Shown: positions 32,157-43,746 of the stretch, one piece after another | Layout of the letters: each line of letters opens with the position of its first letter | How positions within the stretch are numbered: position 1 is the stretch's first letter | Assembly (NCBI GenBank): GCA_029339505.1 | Contig: JAQISU010000070.1 | Location: 4,384,001-4,448,000, forward strand | DNA length: 64,000 bases | Direction: 5' to 3' | DNA from: Unio delphinus | Taxonomy: Eukaryota > Mollusca > Bivalvia > Unionida > Unionidae | The notes under the pieces: generated by a model | Database searches by the model: none | The model's input: only the letters and a program-made list of their open reading frames with translations | Told to the model about the DNA's origin: nothing | Position numbers and translations under genes: made by a program

Positions 32157-35012
32157 CTTGTGTCGCTTGCTCGTTGTAGTTATAAATGAACCATTGGTCT
32201 TGGGCGATGTCCCTTTTTATATGCTGTCCAATCTCGACGTGACCGTACGGTAAAGTGAAGTGATTTTGAAGTCGTACTCTCTTTTGGTACACGATTTGAT
32301 AGACTTTTTCCAAAGGTCGACTGACGATTTGGTATGTGGGTAAACGGACAATATTTTGCGGTTCGTGGGTGGTCACTTTAAAAGTTATATCTGGTCCCGA
32401 CTGTAAGACTTCTTGTAGCACGTTAAAGTTCACCACTCGACTGGTGCGATAATTGAGAGTCCATCCTTTCATTTTACATTTGGTGTGCATTTCACCTTGT
32501 CTCAGTATTCGTTGCCGTAATTATTAGGACCGCCACTTGCAAAACATAGAATGTTGTCGTCGGGATATTCATCGGGTGAGGCTCTTAAACGGTCTTTTTC
32601 AATGACAGGGTTAAACTGATTCGGCCGGTGAATGTAGATGCAACTGTCTGTGTCAAAATACAACACACGATCTCCTAACAGTTCTAACACTTCGTACAAT
32701 TTTAAGCGAGCGTGGGCTGTCACGAAAGCCGCAATGATGACTTCGAAATTGTCAGCTTCTACAAAGTCTAGTTCTTCTTCGTAATTGACTAAGATCAAGT
32801 CGTCACGAATGACGTCCACGTGTTTCATGTATTTGGTTTTGTCGTGAATCATCTGGAATTAGCGGGAAGGTTCGGACAAATACTCCTTCTTGGGTAAAGA
32901 CGGGCGTTGTGCCATTTTACCCAACAAGCAATTTAACATCACGTTGTCAAACGATCGCCTTCCTTTGTATTTCACCACGTGGTCTAAAGTGATGCCTTCC
33001 TGCTCCCGATATTTGTCTTTGAATATATTTTTGTCTTCGGGATTGTGACACCAGGACCGATAGCCGCTAGCTTCTTGTTTTAGTTTTAAAAAGGCATCCA
33101 CGTAGTCTGGAAAAATACCTTTCTGTGTCTCGTCGCCCTTGTGATATTGTTGTCTTGGTAAATTTCGTACACTTCTAACAGTTGGTATCCCAGGTCCAGA
33201 GCTTTAAACAATTCCACGCTAACCCACGTTACTGTCAAGGCGCGTTCTTCCTGGGTGTGCTGATAAGGTTGATCTTGGTTGCAAGTTTTGGCACAAAGGA
33301 ACAATCAGTTTCCCTTGGCAATGGTGAGGTAAAACGGGATGGTACAAGTCCGTGGGTGGCAAGACTTTGCACTTGATCAATCCTTTGTACTGGCGTATGT
33401 GGTCCGAGTCAATGTGTTCTGTCATCAATTCCGGGTGCCCATCGGGAATGTGACGATATTTGCCCACGTAAGGATACAGCGAACACACGTTCAAGTATTT
33501 GATTTCTTCTCCCTACTCTTCCTCCGCCTTTTACAGCAAACAGGTGGCATTCGTCAGTCCTCCGTACAAACTATCCCGAAGGTTCTGGGGGTCAACTAAC
33601 TTGTAACTTTCTACGATGCTTTTAAACTCGGGATCGGTTTTGAAACGCTGATCTTACTCGTGTTCCCATATTTCCAGCACTTGGTATCCTTGCTGTTCTA
33701 ACTTCAAACGTCGCTGACATGTTGTCTGGTACAAGACTTACATTGCCCGTTGTAAAACAGATTTTTGATGTCACGTTGAGGGTAACACATGGGACATCCG
33801 TGAAATAAGCATCCTTTAAACTCGTACACAATTTGAGTGTTTTATAAGTCCCAACCATCTACCGAATACGTTTCGATGGTCTTTTCGCCTCCACCGTTGC
33901 GAGCGTGTTGGATCCATTTGTCTTCTTTGTCGCACAAGTAATGCAGCTAACGTAGGTCTTTGACCGAATTTTGACTTGACAAAGTTCGTCGTTTGAGGGC
34001 TGATGACAGCGAGGGTATTTTCAGGCACGAATCGTTTTCTGTATACGAAGGAACATGCTTTGGCGTTGGTACAAGCTTCTTTCAAAGGATCAATCCCTCC
34101 GTGCTCCATGAACAATTCTCAAAAATTTTCCATAGCAACGTCGTAAAATGTCCACGTCGGATCTACAGTACGTTAACATTTATTCTTGAAAGTCAAAGGT
34201 GTCCGAGGCGTGAGTCTGGTACCAAGCGTGGAAAGCTGATCGTTGTTCGGTACGCATATTGTCGGGGTCGTAGTAGTGATCCTCAGGCAAATGGGGTGGA
34301 ACGGCATATTGATTGGCTTCGGTATTGAAAAAGTGTGGAAAATAACCTTTGGCCATTTTTGTCATTCCAAACGTTTTAGGCTTGCGACTCAAAGGCATGG
34401 CCAAGTAACTCAATGAATCTGTAAACTGTACTTGTCCTACTTTTGCATAGAAATGATTTTGGTTCCGTTCAAAGTCACTTTAGGACGTTCAGTACTTTAT
34501 TCCGTATAGTATCTGAGCAGAAATTGCCCATCGTATCCCGAGAAATTGTGAACCATTACTGTGGCATGGCGATGACATTCTCCGTAAAGCTCGACGTCCT
34601 CTTGACTAAATGTCTCGTCGATGGGGTTTAAGATCCATTTGGGAAAATTGGCTAGCGTGTTGGAACCTCGAAAGATTTTTTCACGTCCTCCAGGAATCTT
34701 GCTGCAGTGAGGGAAATGACTAAAGATGGGTTCTTGGATTCACTGCTTGCATGCTCGATGAGTCACGAAATTGGGAATGTGAATACCGGTCTCTTGCATG
34801 CATTCGAAATCAAAAAGATAAAATTGCCTTTCTTCTGATCATCTTCTTGTTGGGTCTTGGTATTTTTGAATGTAACATTCGTGCTCGAAGTCAACGATTT
34901 GGTGACAAATGTGACATCGTTTCCTTCCTCGACAAACGTGTAACCTGGCACTATTGGTACGTATGCCTTGTCCACAAGTAGGGCACAATCTCAGAAGCTG
35001 ACAAGCACTTTT
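32149..35012 (-). pseudogene. PolB of element 2, 3' part (palm and thumb), broken
   Basis: Continuation of the gene at 41683-42880 past the LTR insertion. In order: a Cys-rich zinc region (CHICHQIVDFEHECY), KPKTFGMTKMAKGYFPHFFN and HYYDPDNM (exonuclease-linked region, near 34400-34240), IVYEFKGCLFHGCPMCYPQR (near 33800), motif A YLNVCSLYPYV (33500-33465; the catalytic Asp is Asn), CSLYP then GLIKCKVLPPTDLYHPVLP, motif B NVMLNCLLGKMAQR (near 32930), motif C YFDTDSCIYI intact (near 32645), and a C-terminal piece to 32149. Several shifts and stops separate these. This is the protein-primed-type polymerase of Polintons; it is inactive. Confidence 0.88.
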
Positions 35013-36694
35013 TGTCACAGAATTAGGCGAAAATTTTAACTGATTTTTGTTGTACTTGAATTGCAAACGAAACTCACCATTTTCTTGATTACGTCGTACA
35101 CGCATTACCTGGGGTGATTAAGTGGCGTGTAACGATTTGCATGTGCCAATTTGTAATTTACATGAAATCCGAAATACTCGTTTTACGTGGTGCACTGCAA
35201 GCTCGATGTGATTTATGTTCACCTATTGAGAGTATATAAGGCGAACTATTTATCATAATTTTTTACGGGAACTAAAATATCTAATCGAAGGATAGATAAC
35301 CTCGTCTTGCAAATCTCCAGCCAAAGGGGTGAGTGTTAAATTTACATTTCGTTTTATTGTGAATTTTATTCAGATTATCATTTCGTATAATGATGCTTTT
35401 ATTGCAATTAAACGTGGAATATTTGGAATTACTAGTCACTTTTAGACTTTAAATACAATATCGTAATCTACGGCTTAGATTATTTTTGAGACAACTATTA
35501 TTAGTCTGGTTTTGTTTATTATAGCTGATTCAGTCTGATTCCAGCTGATTCCGTCGTTGATACCGTAGAAGTTCATCACTGATAGCGCATCTAATAACAT
35601 CGTTGATACCGTCTCTGATACCGTAGCTGCTAACATAGTTGTTACATTGTTTCTGGTACCGTAGCTGCTAATAACATCGTTGATACCGTAGCTGCTAATA
35701 ACATCGTTGATACCGTAGCTGCTAATTACATCGTTGATACCGTAGCTGCTAATAACATCGTTGATACCGTAGCTGTTAACACATCTGATACCATCTTTTG
35801 ATAAACGTCTTTGAAATCGTTTGATTTGTTGTGGGACATCTATTGTTTGTTCTGGAACATCTCTGTATAAATATCTGAATGTGCTTGTGCCGTTAATTTG
35901 TGCAAACGGAATTGAAGTATCTGTCTGTGTATCGAACTGTCTGTTCGTCAACATCTGTGTAACATGTAAATATCCGGAAAGCTAGAAGTCCGAGTGTCGG
36001 AGCTGTCTTAGAGTTGTAAAACGTCCGGGTCGACATCTAGGGTAGTGAGGAACCGTTGGTTCTGGTAGATGTTGTATGCTGTCTGAACGTATAACTGTGG
36101 TGGATCCGTGTAGGGAAACGTCCGATAATAGTATTGGTCAACCCTCGGTTCTCGGGGAAACTGGGAGACGATTCAACTGTTGCTGAATCGTGCGGTTATA
36201 CAGGGGAGACACATAGGTGTATTGAAATTGTGATATAATTTAATACATTGTTGTATTTGCATGCTTATGTCAGATCGCAATAATATTTCAAGTGATCACA
36301 TAGATATCAATAAAAGCTAGCAACTTGATTCAATACAAGTATATGATCGTGCTAGTTATCGCAATCCATCGTGCGATAGATAGTTTGTCGTTTGTGTTTA
36401 TTTTTTTTCGTAAATCATTCTTGCATTTATTTAACTTTCGTAAAGGATTCTTGGATCTGTGTATAATCCAAGAGATTCCTTTACATTTGTGATTCCTTTT
36501 GTATTGTTATTTAATTTATTCATGTATTGTGAATGGTTGTGAGTGTAATTGTGGGTTGAGCGCGTGAGTTATTGTGTTAATACATCTGTATTTTTTTCAT
36601 TTATAATTTATTACATAAATTTATATTTTCTTTCACAAATTGTGTTTGTATTGTTCATTTAGTCCACCCTCCTCTCGGTAACAATTCTGTTACA
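35013..36694 (+). repeat. 5' LTR
   Basis: Starts TGTCACAGAATTAGG, ends AATTCTGTTACA. A TATA box (TATATAAG) is at about 35230 and an AATAAA at about 36309. It contains a 27-bp tandem repeat, GTAGCTGCTAATAACATCG plus TTGATACC, near 35620-35790 that makes an artefact ORF on the minus strand. Confidence 0.97.
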
Positions 36695-36695
36695 A

Positions 36696-36713
36696 TGGTG
36701 TCAGAAGTGGGAT
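36696..36713 (+). other. Primer binding site (tRNA-Leu)
   Basis: TGGTGTCAGAAGTGGGAT, one base after the 5' LTR. Its reverse complement equals the 3' end of animal tRNA-Leu (CAA), CCA included, as I remember that tRNA. Confidence 0.85.
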
Positions 36714-36907
36714 CGTTGGATTAAGTGAACTGTCAATCATTTTTGTGAAGGTATACATTTAATGTTTATATTTGAGCGTGACCTTCTGTTAAGATAATAC
36801 TCTAGTTGGAGTTTATTTTTGTTTAGTTTACCTAGGTCCGTGTGTCCAGTATAAACGTGTTTAAAGTATTGGTTTGGTTATATATCTATATTCATATTAC
36901 AATTGTC

Positions 36908-39817
36908 ATGTCATCCCTTAAGGACTTGGTTGCCTTAGGCAAAGAATTCGGTTATGAAGGCGAAAGTCTAAGGAAATTTATTCAGGAAGAACAAGCCCGG
37001 GAAAGGGAAGAAAGGGTAAGGGCAAGGGAATTAGAAAGGGAATTAGAAAGGGAAAAAGGGGAAGCCGAAGAAAGGAAACGGGAATTAGAAAGGGAATCCG
37101 AAGATAGGAAATGGGCCTTTGAGAGGGAAAAGATAGGATTAGAGAAGGAAAAGATAGAATTAGAGAAGCAGGCCGAAAAAGACAGGATAGAATGGGAAAT
37201 GGAAGCGGAGCAAAAGCGAATCGAGTTAGATAAACTAGCTAAAGTAGAAATGTTAGAGTTAGAAGAAAGAGCAAAACAACGGGATCATGAGCGTAAGGTA
37301 GAATTAGCGACATCTGGAAGAGAACACGATTCTGCCACTAACAAATTAAGGGGCCCCAAATTACCTCCCTTTGACGATGAAAAAGATAACATAGATAGTT
37401 ATCTTCATCGGTTTGAGCGGTATGCCGAAAACCAGAAGTGGAGTCAAAATGACTGGGCGCTGCATCTGAGTGCTTTATTAAAAGGTAAAGCACTGGATGA
37501 ATACTCGCGACTTCCTAGGGACGATGTGTTTAAGTACGACGTCCTAAAGGAAGCACTTCTCAAAAGGTACGAGCTCACTGAACAAGGTTTTCGAAAAAAG
37601 TTCAGGTATAGCAAGCCCGATAAGGGAGAAACCTTTGGTCAGTTCACCGTCAGAATTGCGAACTATTTTGAGCGGTGGATTGAATGCGGCAAAGCGGTGA
37701 AAACGTTTGAAGGGTTGACTGATTTCTTGCTCAGAGATCAATTATTTAATACAGTTGGGCGAGAATTAGATCAATTTCTGAAGGAGAAAGTCTTCACAAA
37801 CGTAAAAGATATGGCTAAGCAAGCCGATTTATTTGCCGAAGCTCATGGGGGAACCCAGAACGTGGTTTTAAAAGATTTTAAGTCTGGAAACCAGTCTGTA
37901 AGACCTATGCCTAGGGAGCCTGTAAAATCAGCTGAGGTAAAAAGGTCAGTTGGGAATCCAGTTTTTCAGCGTGTGCGGTGTTTCTTGTGTAATGCATTGG
38001 GTCATGTTCAAAAAGACTGTCCTAAAAGAATGGCACTTATACATAAGGTAGCAGTGGCTATACAAAGTAAAGGTATATCCGATAACAACGTACATGTAGA
38101 ACCTTGTATTCATTCACTTGGCACGTGTTTATTTCCTGAAGCGCGTGTACCAACCGCGAGAGGGTTTGTCAACGGTCGAGAAGTCGTGGTATTGCGTGAT
38201 ACTGGTTGTACGAGCGTAGTGATCAAACGTAGTCTCGTGCAGGATAACCAAATGCTCGGGTGGGAATCCCCATGTATGTTACTTGATCAGACGATGGGTC
38301 GCATTCCCGTAGCAAGGATCACAGTAAAAACACCTTTCTTAACGGGAACTGTTGATGCCCTTTGTATGGACAATCCTATATACGATCTGACGATCGGTAA
38401 TGTTGAAGGTTCCCGTATTCCAACCATGGCCGATTTTAAAATACCTTTGGCCCAGGCAGTGGAAACGCGAGCGCAAACACTGCGAGAGAAAACCGCGTTT
38501 CATAAATTAATAGTCCCTGAATCGATCTCAGGAATTTCCCGTGATGATTTCAAACAAGAGCAAGAACGTGATGAATCCATCAGAACAATTGTTGAGAAAA
38601 TCACGTCCGGCGCGATTAAACATTGCAAGCGTGGGGGTAGCTCTAGATTCGTACGCAAGAACGGATTAATTCATAGGGAGTTTAGCGCTCGGGAGGGTAA
38701 GAAGTATTGGCAAGTGGTCGTACCCCAGAGATACAGATCTCAAGTACTTAGGGTGGCACATGAGTCAAGCATGGCAGGACACCTAGGTAAGGCTAAGACC
38801 ACTAGCAGGGTAGTCGCTGAATTCTACTGGCCTGGTGTTAATGGCGATGTCACACGGTTCTGTAGGTCGTGCGACGTATGTCAGAAAACCGTTTGTAAGG
38901 GAAGGGTCACAAGGGTGCCCTTAGGACAAATGCCATTAATAGATACACCGTTTAAAAGAGTGGCAGTAGATATTGTAGGACCAATACACCCGGTTACCGA
39001 AAGAAAGAATCGGTACATACTTACTCTGGTTGATTACGCAACCAGATACCCCGAAGCCGTAGCGTTACCAACTATTGAAACGGAAAGGGTAGCTGAAGCA
39101 TTAGTTGATATCTTCAGTAGGGTAGGGGTGCCAGAGGAAATCCTCACTGATTGTGGTGCCCAATTCACCTCTGACCTCATGGGTGAAATAAGTAGGCTGT
39201 TATCCATCAAACAGCTAAACACTACCCCATACCATCCGATGTGCAATGGACTGGTAGAGAAGTTTAATGGTACCCTGAAAAGCATGCTACGGAAGATGTG
39301 CGCGGAACGTCCGCAAGACTGGGACCGTTATTTAAACGCTGTTCTGTTCGCGTACCGTGAAGTACCGCAGGAAAGTTTAGGGTTCTCGCCCTTTGAACTG
39401 TTGTATGGTAGAACAGTTCGAGGCCCGATGCGGATACTACGCGAACTATGGACTGGTGATGTCGCGAACGAGGAAATAAAAACAACTTACCAGTACGTTT
39501 TAGATTTAAGAAACAAACTTGAGAGTACATGCCAGATGGCACGTGACGAATTGATTAAATCGGGGCGCAGATATGCCAAGTATTACAACCGCAGAGCGCG
39601 TAATAGGAAATTTCTTGTGGGAGATCAGGTGCTATTGCTTCTTCCAACGAGTTCGAATAAGTTATTAGTCCAGTGGAAAGGTCCATACGAAGTTAAAGAA
39701 GTAAAAGGTGACATGGACTATAAAATTGACATGGACGGTAATGTAAAGACATTCCATGCAAACATGCTCAAGTTATACATCAAGAGACAGAGCGACAATG
39801 TCAATAAGGGGAGTTGA
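36908..39817 (+). CDS. Gag-protease-integrase polyprotein, intact (969 aa)
   Basis: Start at the first ATG (36908, MSSLKDLVALGKEFG); the frame is open further upstream without ATG. Residues ~25-140 are a Glu/Arg/Lys coiled coil; ~150-310 a retrotransposon Gag domain (LPPFDDEKDNIDSYLHRFER); 358-371 a CCHC knuckle (CFLCNALGHVQKDC); protease active site LRDTGC with Asp ~431; integrase zinc finger His618, His625, Cys655, Cys658; catalytic core Asp688, Asp748, Glu784 with 35 residues between the last two; a GPY/F module (LVQWKGPYEV) near 920. No YxDD or RNase H motif exists between protease and integrase or after integrase. No stop or shift anywhere, in contrast to the host element around it. Such a product could act with RT supplied by a relative. 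Confidence 0.95.
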   Translation: MSSLKDLVALGKEFGYEGESLRKFIQEEQAREREERVRARELERELEREKGEAEERKRELERESEDRKWAFEREKIGLEKEKIELEKQAEKDRIEWEMEAEQKRIELDKLAKVEMLELEERAKQRDHERKVELATSGREHDSATNKLRGPKLPPFDDEKDNIDSYLHRFERYAENQKWSQNDWALHLSALLKGKALDEYSRLPRDDVFKYDVLKEALLKRYELTEQGFRKKFRYSKPDKGETFGQFTVRIANYFERWIECGKAVKTFEGLTDFLLRDQLFNTVGRELDQFLKEKVFTNVKDMAKQADLFAEAHGGTQNVVLKDFKSGNQSVRPMPREPVKSAEVKRSVGNPVFQRVRCFLCNALGHVQKDCPKRMALIHKVAVAIQSKGISDNNVHVEPCIHSLGTCLFPEARVPTARGFVNGREVVVLRDTGCTSVVIKRSLVQDNQMLGWESPCMLLDQTMGRIPVARITVKTPFLTGTVDALCMDNPIYDLTIGNVEGSRIPTMADFKIPLAQAVETRAQTLREKTAFHKLIVPESISGISRDDFKQEQERDESIRTIVEKITSGAIKHCKRGGSSRFVRKNGLIHREFSAREGKKYWQVVVPQRYRSQVLRVAHESSMAGHLGKAKTTSRVVAEFYWPGVNGDVTRFCRSCDVCQKTVCKGRVTRVPLGQMPLIDTPFKRVAVDIVGPIHPVTERKNRYILTLVDYATRYPEAVALPTIETERVAEALVDIFSRVGVPEEILTDCGAQFTSDLMGEISRLLSIKQLNTTPYHPMCNGLVEKFNGTLKSMLRKMCAERPQDWDRYLNAVLFAYREVPQESLGFSPFELLYGRTVRGPMRILRELWTGDVANEEIKTTYQYVLDLRNKLESTCQMARDELIKSGRRYAKYYNRRARNRKFLVGDQVLLLLPTSSNKLLVQWKGPYEVKEVKGDMDYKIDMDGNVKTFHANMLKLYIKRQSDNVNKGS

Positions 39818-39987
39818 AAATATAGGCGCAGACTACTTGAGTAGGGCGTGATGGGAAATTTGTATGAATTTGCCCAGTAATAAAATCCAGTTTGTAGTAT
39901 AACCAGTGTAAATGTTGTAAGATATCATCAGTAGTTATTTTTCTTCTATTCTGTGTTAGTTTTAAAAATGTGTACATTTTTATTCTT

Positions 39988-39998
39988 AGGGGGGAGGT
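39988..39998 (+). other. Polypurine tract
   Basis: AGGGGGGAGG just before the 3' LTR, the expected plus-strand primer. Confidence 0.85.
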
Positions 39999-40000
39999 AT

Positions 40001-41682
40001 TGTCACAGAATTAGGCGAAAATTTTAACTGATTTTTGTTGTACTTGAATTGCAAACGAAACTCACCATTTTCTTGATTACGTCGTACACGCATTACCTGG
40101 GGTGATTAAGTGGCGTGTAACGATTTGCATGTGCCAATTTGTAATTTACATGAAATCCGAAATACTCGTTTTACGTGGTGCACTGCAAGCTCGATGTGAT
40201 TTATGTTCACCTATTGAGAGTATATAAGGCGAACTATTTATCATAATTTTTTACGGGAACTAAAATATCTAATCGAAGGATAGATAACCTCGTCTTGCAA
40301 ATCTCCAGCCAAAGGGGTGAGTGTTAAATTTACATTTCGTTTTATTGTGAATTTTATTCAGATTATCATTTCGTATAATGATGCTTTTATTGCAATTAAA
40401 CGTGGAATATTTGGAATTACTAGTCACTTTTAGACTTTAAATACAATATCGTAATCTACGGCTTAGATTATTTTTGAGACAACTATTATTAGTCTGGTTT
40501 TGTTTATTATAGCTGATTCAGTCTGATTCCAGCTGATTCCGTCGTTGATACCGTAGAAGTTCATCACTGATAGCGCATCTAATAACATCGTTGATACCGT
40601 CTCTGATACCGTAGCTGCTAACATAGTTGTTACATTGTTTCTGGTACCGTAGCTGCTAATAACATCGTTGATACCGTAGCTGCTAATAACATCGTTGATA
40701 CCGTAGCTGCTAATTACATCGTTGATACCGTAGCTGCTAATAACATCGTTGATACCGTAGCTGTTAACACATCTGATACCATCTTTTGATAAACGTCTTT
40801 GAAATCGTTTGATTTGTTGTGGGACATCTATTGTTTGTTCTGGAACATCTCTGTATAAATATCTGAATGTGCTTGTGCCGTTAATTTGTGCAAACGGAAT
40901 TGAAGTATCTGTCTGTGTATCGAACTGTCTGTTCGTCAACATCTGTGTAACATGTAAATATCCGGAAAGCTAGAAGTCCGAGTGTCGGAGCTGTCTTAGA
41001 GTTGTAAAACGTCCGGGTCGACATCTAGGGTAGTGAGGAACCGTTGGTTCTGGTAGATGTTGTATGCTGTCTGAACGTATAACTGTGGTGGATCCGTGTA
41101 GGGAAACGTCCGATAATAGTATTGGTCAACCCTCGGTTCTCGGGGAAACTGGGAGACGATTCAACTGTTGCTGAATCGTGCGGTTATACAGGGGAGACAC
41201 ATAGGTGTATTGAAATTGTGATATAATTTAATACATTGTTGTATTTGCATGCTTATGTCAGATCGCAATAATATTTCAAGTGATCACATAGATATCAATA
41301 AAAGCTAGCAACTTGATTCAATACAAGTATATGATCGTGCTAGTTATCGCAATCCATCGTGCGATAGATAGTTTGTCGTTTGTGTTTATTTTTTTTCGTA
41401 AATCATTCTTGCATTTATTTAACTTTCGTAAAGGATTCTTGGATCTGTGTATAATCCAAGAGATTCCTTTACATTTGTGATTCCTTTTGTATTGTTATTT
41501 AATTTATTCATGTATTGTGAATGGTTGTGAGTGTAATTGTGGGTTGAGCGCGTGAGTTATTGTGTTAATACATCTGTATTTTTTTCATTTATAATTTATT
41601 ACATAAATTTATATTTTCTTTCACAAATTGTGTTTGTATTGTTCATTTAGTCCACCCTCCTCTCGGTAACAATTCTGTTACA
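40001..41682 (+). repeat. 3' LTR
   Basis: Same length and, wherever I compared, same sequence as the 5' LTR, including the 27-bp tandem repeat (about 40610-40780). Confidence 0.97.
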
Positions 41683-42880
41683 CTTTTCTGCTGTGAACCT
41701 TGGATCTTCAAATGTTGTTGGTAACAGGTATGACTGAAACGGTGCGCTGACAAACAGGGCGATGCACTCGTTCTTTTCCTTTGTCCAGACAGGGTTTAGA
41801 GGCCAAACATCCCTCACAGTTTGATCCACAATGCTTGTATTGTTCTCGATTGTTATAACCATAGTCACATTTTTCAAAGTAGTAACTCTATCCTAGAAAT
41901 GCAGTGATACTGGTAATGGTATCAAAATGCCCATCGTGATGATATATGTGAATGTATTTTCCGTCTTTGAAATCGTGGCCTCAAAACAAAAGAGGACCAC
42001 GCACTTCTTGAGGGTGTACTTTCAAGGTGTAATGTGGCGCTAAGACGTCTTGCAATTGTTGCATTTCTGGAATGCCGCAAGGGGTGTTTTTGGATATCGC
42101 CGTTTGCTGTAACAGTAGTTCTGCTTCACATCGTTGTTTGGCTCGGTCCGATCGTTGAATAGTTTTCAAGGCTTTTTTTCATTCTGCCGTCTCATTCTTG
42201 TCGGAATAAGTTTGTCCCACGACGATGGCACGAGCTAAACAGATCTGGTCTTCAGAATTGTTAATTTGGACGAGGCTTCGCTTAATGTTGCGAAGGATGT
42301 CGACCAATAACACTTTTTTTGCGTTGTCCGGTCCCTTGGGGAAGAGACACGTGGGTCATAAACAATGTGGCCTTTCAATCGGTGATGTGAAACTTGTTGT
42401 TGGATTGTTACAGATGCTCAATTTTGTCGATGACTTTAGAAGGTGTTATTTGTGATGGACGGCTAAGCTCGATCCAAACGGAAGACTTCAAATTATTGTG
42501 ATGAATAGAAAGTCTAAAGCGATCGTCTTCTTTGGCTTGACATTGCTTTTTCAGTGTAGTTTTAACACAGAATCCCACAACTCGGTAATGATCCCTTCTG
42601 TATTCACCAAAGGTACATTGGACTTGAAATCTTTAAACTTTACGGCATACGTGTAAGCCGTAGTTCTAAATTTTCGAGAGGAACGCTTTTCCGTCTCTCG
42701 AATCTGATAGTACTTCTCAGGGTTTACTAAGGGTGGTGAACTTTGCTTGGACTTCGATTGTCTGAGTGTGGATTCTGGCTCACTCATGTCATCTTCAAAA
42801 TCACTGGCATGAATTTCAGCCAAGACTTCAGCTACTGTGCGAGGCGATACATCACGTTTCTGTCTCTACTGTCTTCTCCT
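41683..42880 (-). pseudogene. PolB of element 2, 5' part (exonuclease and Cys-rich region)
   Basis: Minus-strand reading starts near 42880 (RDVSPRTVAEVLAEIHASDF) and includes PEKYYQIRETEKRSSRKF, YAVKFKDFKSN, then pieces in other frames with PEMQQLQDVLAPHYTLKVH, YIHIYHHDGHFDTITSITAF and CDYGYNNREQYKHCGSNC near 41830. These match the N-terminal domain of Polinton PolB. The gene is cut at 41683 by the retrotransposon and resumes at 35012. A divergent TATA-bearing promoter region lies at 42881-43043. A second copy of this segment is at 44868-45960. Confidence 0.8.
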
Positions 42881-43043
42881 TTCTAGACAAACATGATGCG
42901 GTATTTTCATCTTGTTTACAAAATGTCAAATGACTACAACTTAACGACAATGACTCCTATATATTCACGTTCGATCCGTGTATATATAAAGGGTCAGTGT
43001 CTAACCTTTCAGTATTTATTTCACTCTCACATTGAACAGAACG
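42881..43043. promoter_or_regulatory. Divergent promoter between PolB and the CCHC gene
   Basis: TATATATAAA at 42981-42990 faces the plus-strand gene (ATG 43044); GAATATATAGG (about 42953-42963 on the minus strand) faces PolB. Confidence 0.55.
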
Positions 43044-43493
43044 ATGGAAGAGCCTACACAAGTTGAACTTCTCATCAGAGCTTTGCGTGCTGTCATACGA
43101 AAGTTTTCTTCAGACAAGCCGACGGACTACTCTTCCTAATTTCGAGATAAAAGTCAAGATACTTGCTATATCAGTAAGAAGAAAGGACATTGGGCTACAG
43201 AATGTCCAGATCGTGACAAAAACAAAACAGGTGTTAGAAGAAACAAAAGTCAAGATACCTGTTATCATTGTAAAGAGAAAGGACATTGGTCTCTAAACTG
43301 TCCTTAGAAACAACAGGAGCAGGAGGAGGAGGGGGAGATGAATTCTAAACAGGTGGAGGAAGAGGTACCCTCCACCAAAGAAGAAGCTCGACACGTTCAC
43401 AAAGACAAGAAAAGAAGACGAAATGAAAGCGATGAGGAAAAAGAAATAGAGAAACCTGTGACAATAAAGAAATTGAAAAAACAGAAAGTGTGA
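43044..43493 (+). pseudogene. CCHC zinc-knuckle protein of element 2
   Basis: ATG 43044 (MEEPTQVELLIRALRAVIRK) is open for 31 codons, then a shift leads to two zinc knuckles: CYISKKKGHWATECP, in which the second Cys is Ser, and CYHCKEKGHWSLNCP with all four ligands. An in-frame TAG follows, then a Glu-rich and Lys-rich tail to the TGA at 43491. Its place beside PolB and its opposite strand suggest an early nucleic-acid-binding protein; not recognised as a known Polinton family. CCHC knuckles also occur in Gag, but nothing else here is Gag-like. Confidence 0.55.
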
Positions 43494-43746
43494 ACAGAAG
43501 AAGCCTATGAATTGTATAAAGTGGTATTGTGTTATGTTATGTTGTGATTTTGGATTGTAACATTTGTACCAGAATACACCAGACGGAAAAAATGTAAGTG
43601 TCTCTTGGTTTTGACATAGAATAAGAACCTACACTCACACACTCATTCACGCACACGTACATCATGTTTTTTTTTTTAAAAAAGGACTTTTGAGATTTCA
43701 TTTAATTAGGCAATTGAAATAGTATTTCTTTTCGAAAGATTTGAGT

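Larger units (their letters stand above)
35013..41682 (+). mobile_element. Gmr1-like Gypsy LTR retrotransposon lacking RT/RNase H
   Basis: 6670 bp with direct LTRs 35013-36694 and 40001-41682 (1682 bp each, ends TG...CA), a tRNA-Leu-type primer binding site, a polypurine tract, and a 5-bp target duplication CTTTT (35008-35012 and 41683-41687). It sits inside the PolB gene of element 2. The single ORF encodes Gag, protease and integrase. In Gmr1-type elements integrase precedes reverse transcriptase; here the ORF stops after integrase and the 3' LTR starts 183 bp later, so RT and RNase H are absent. The LTRs look identical by eye, so the insertion is recent. Confidence 0.95.

Noticed and set aside
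35475..35954. 159-aa ORF with SYGINDVIS repeats, seen again at 40463-40942
   Set aside because: Lies in both LTRs and comes from the 27-bp tandem repeat there; antisense to the element, no sign of selection.
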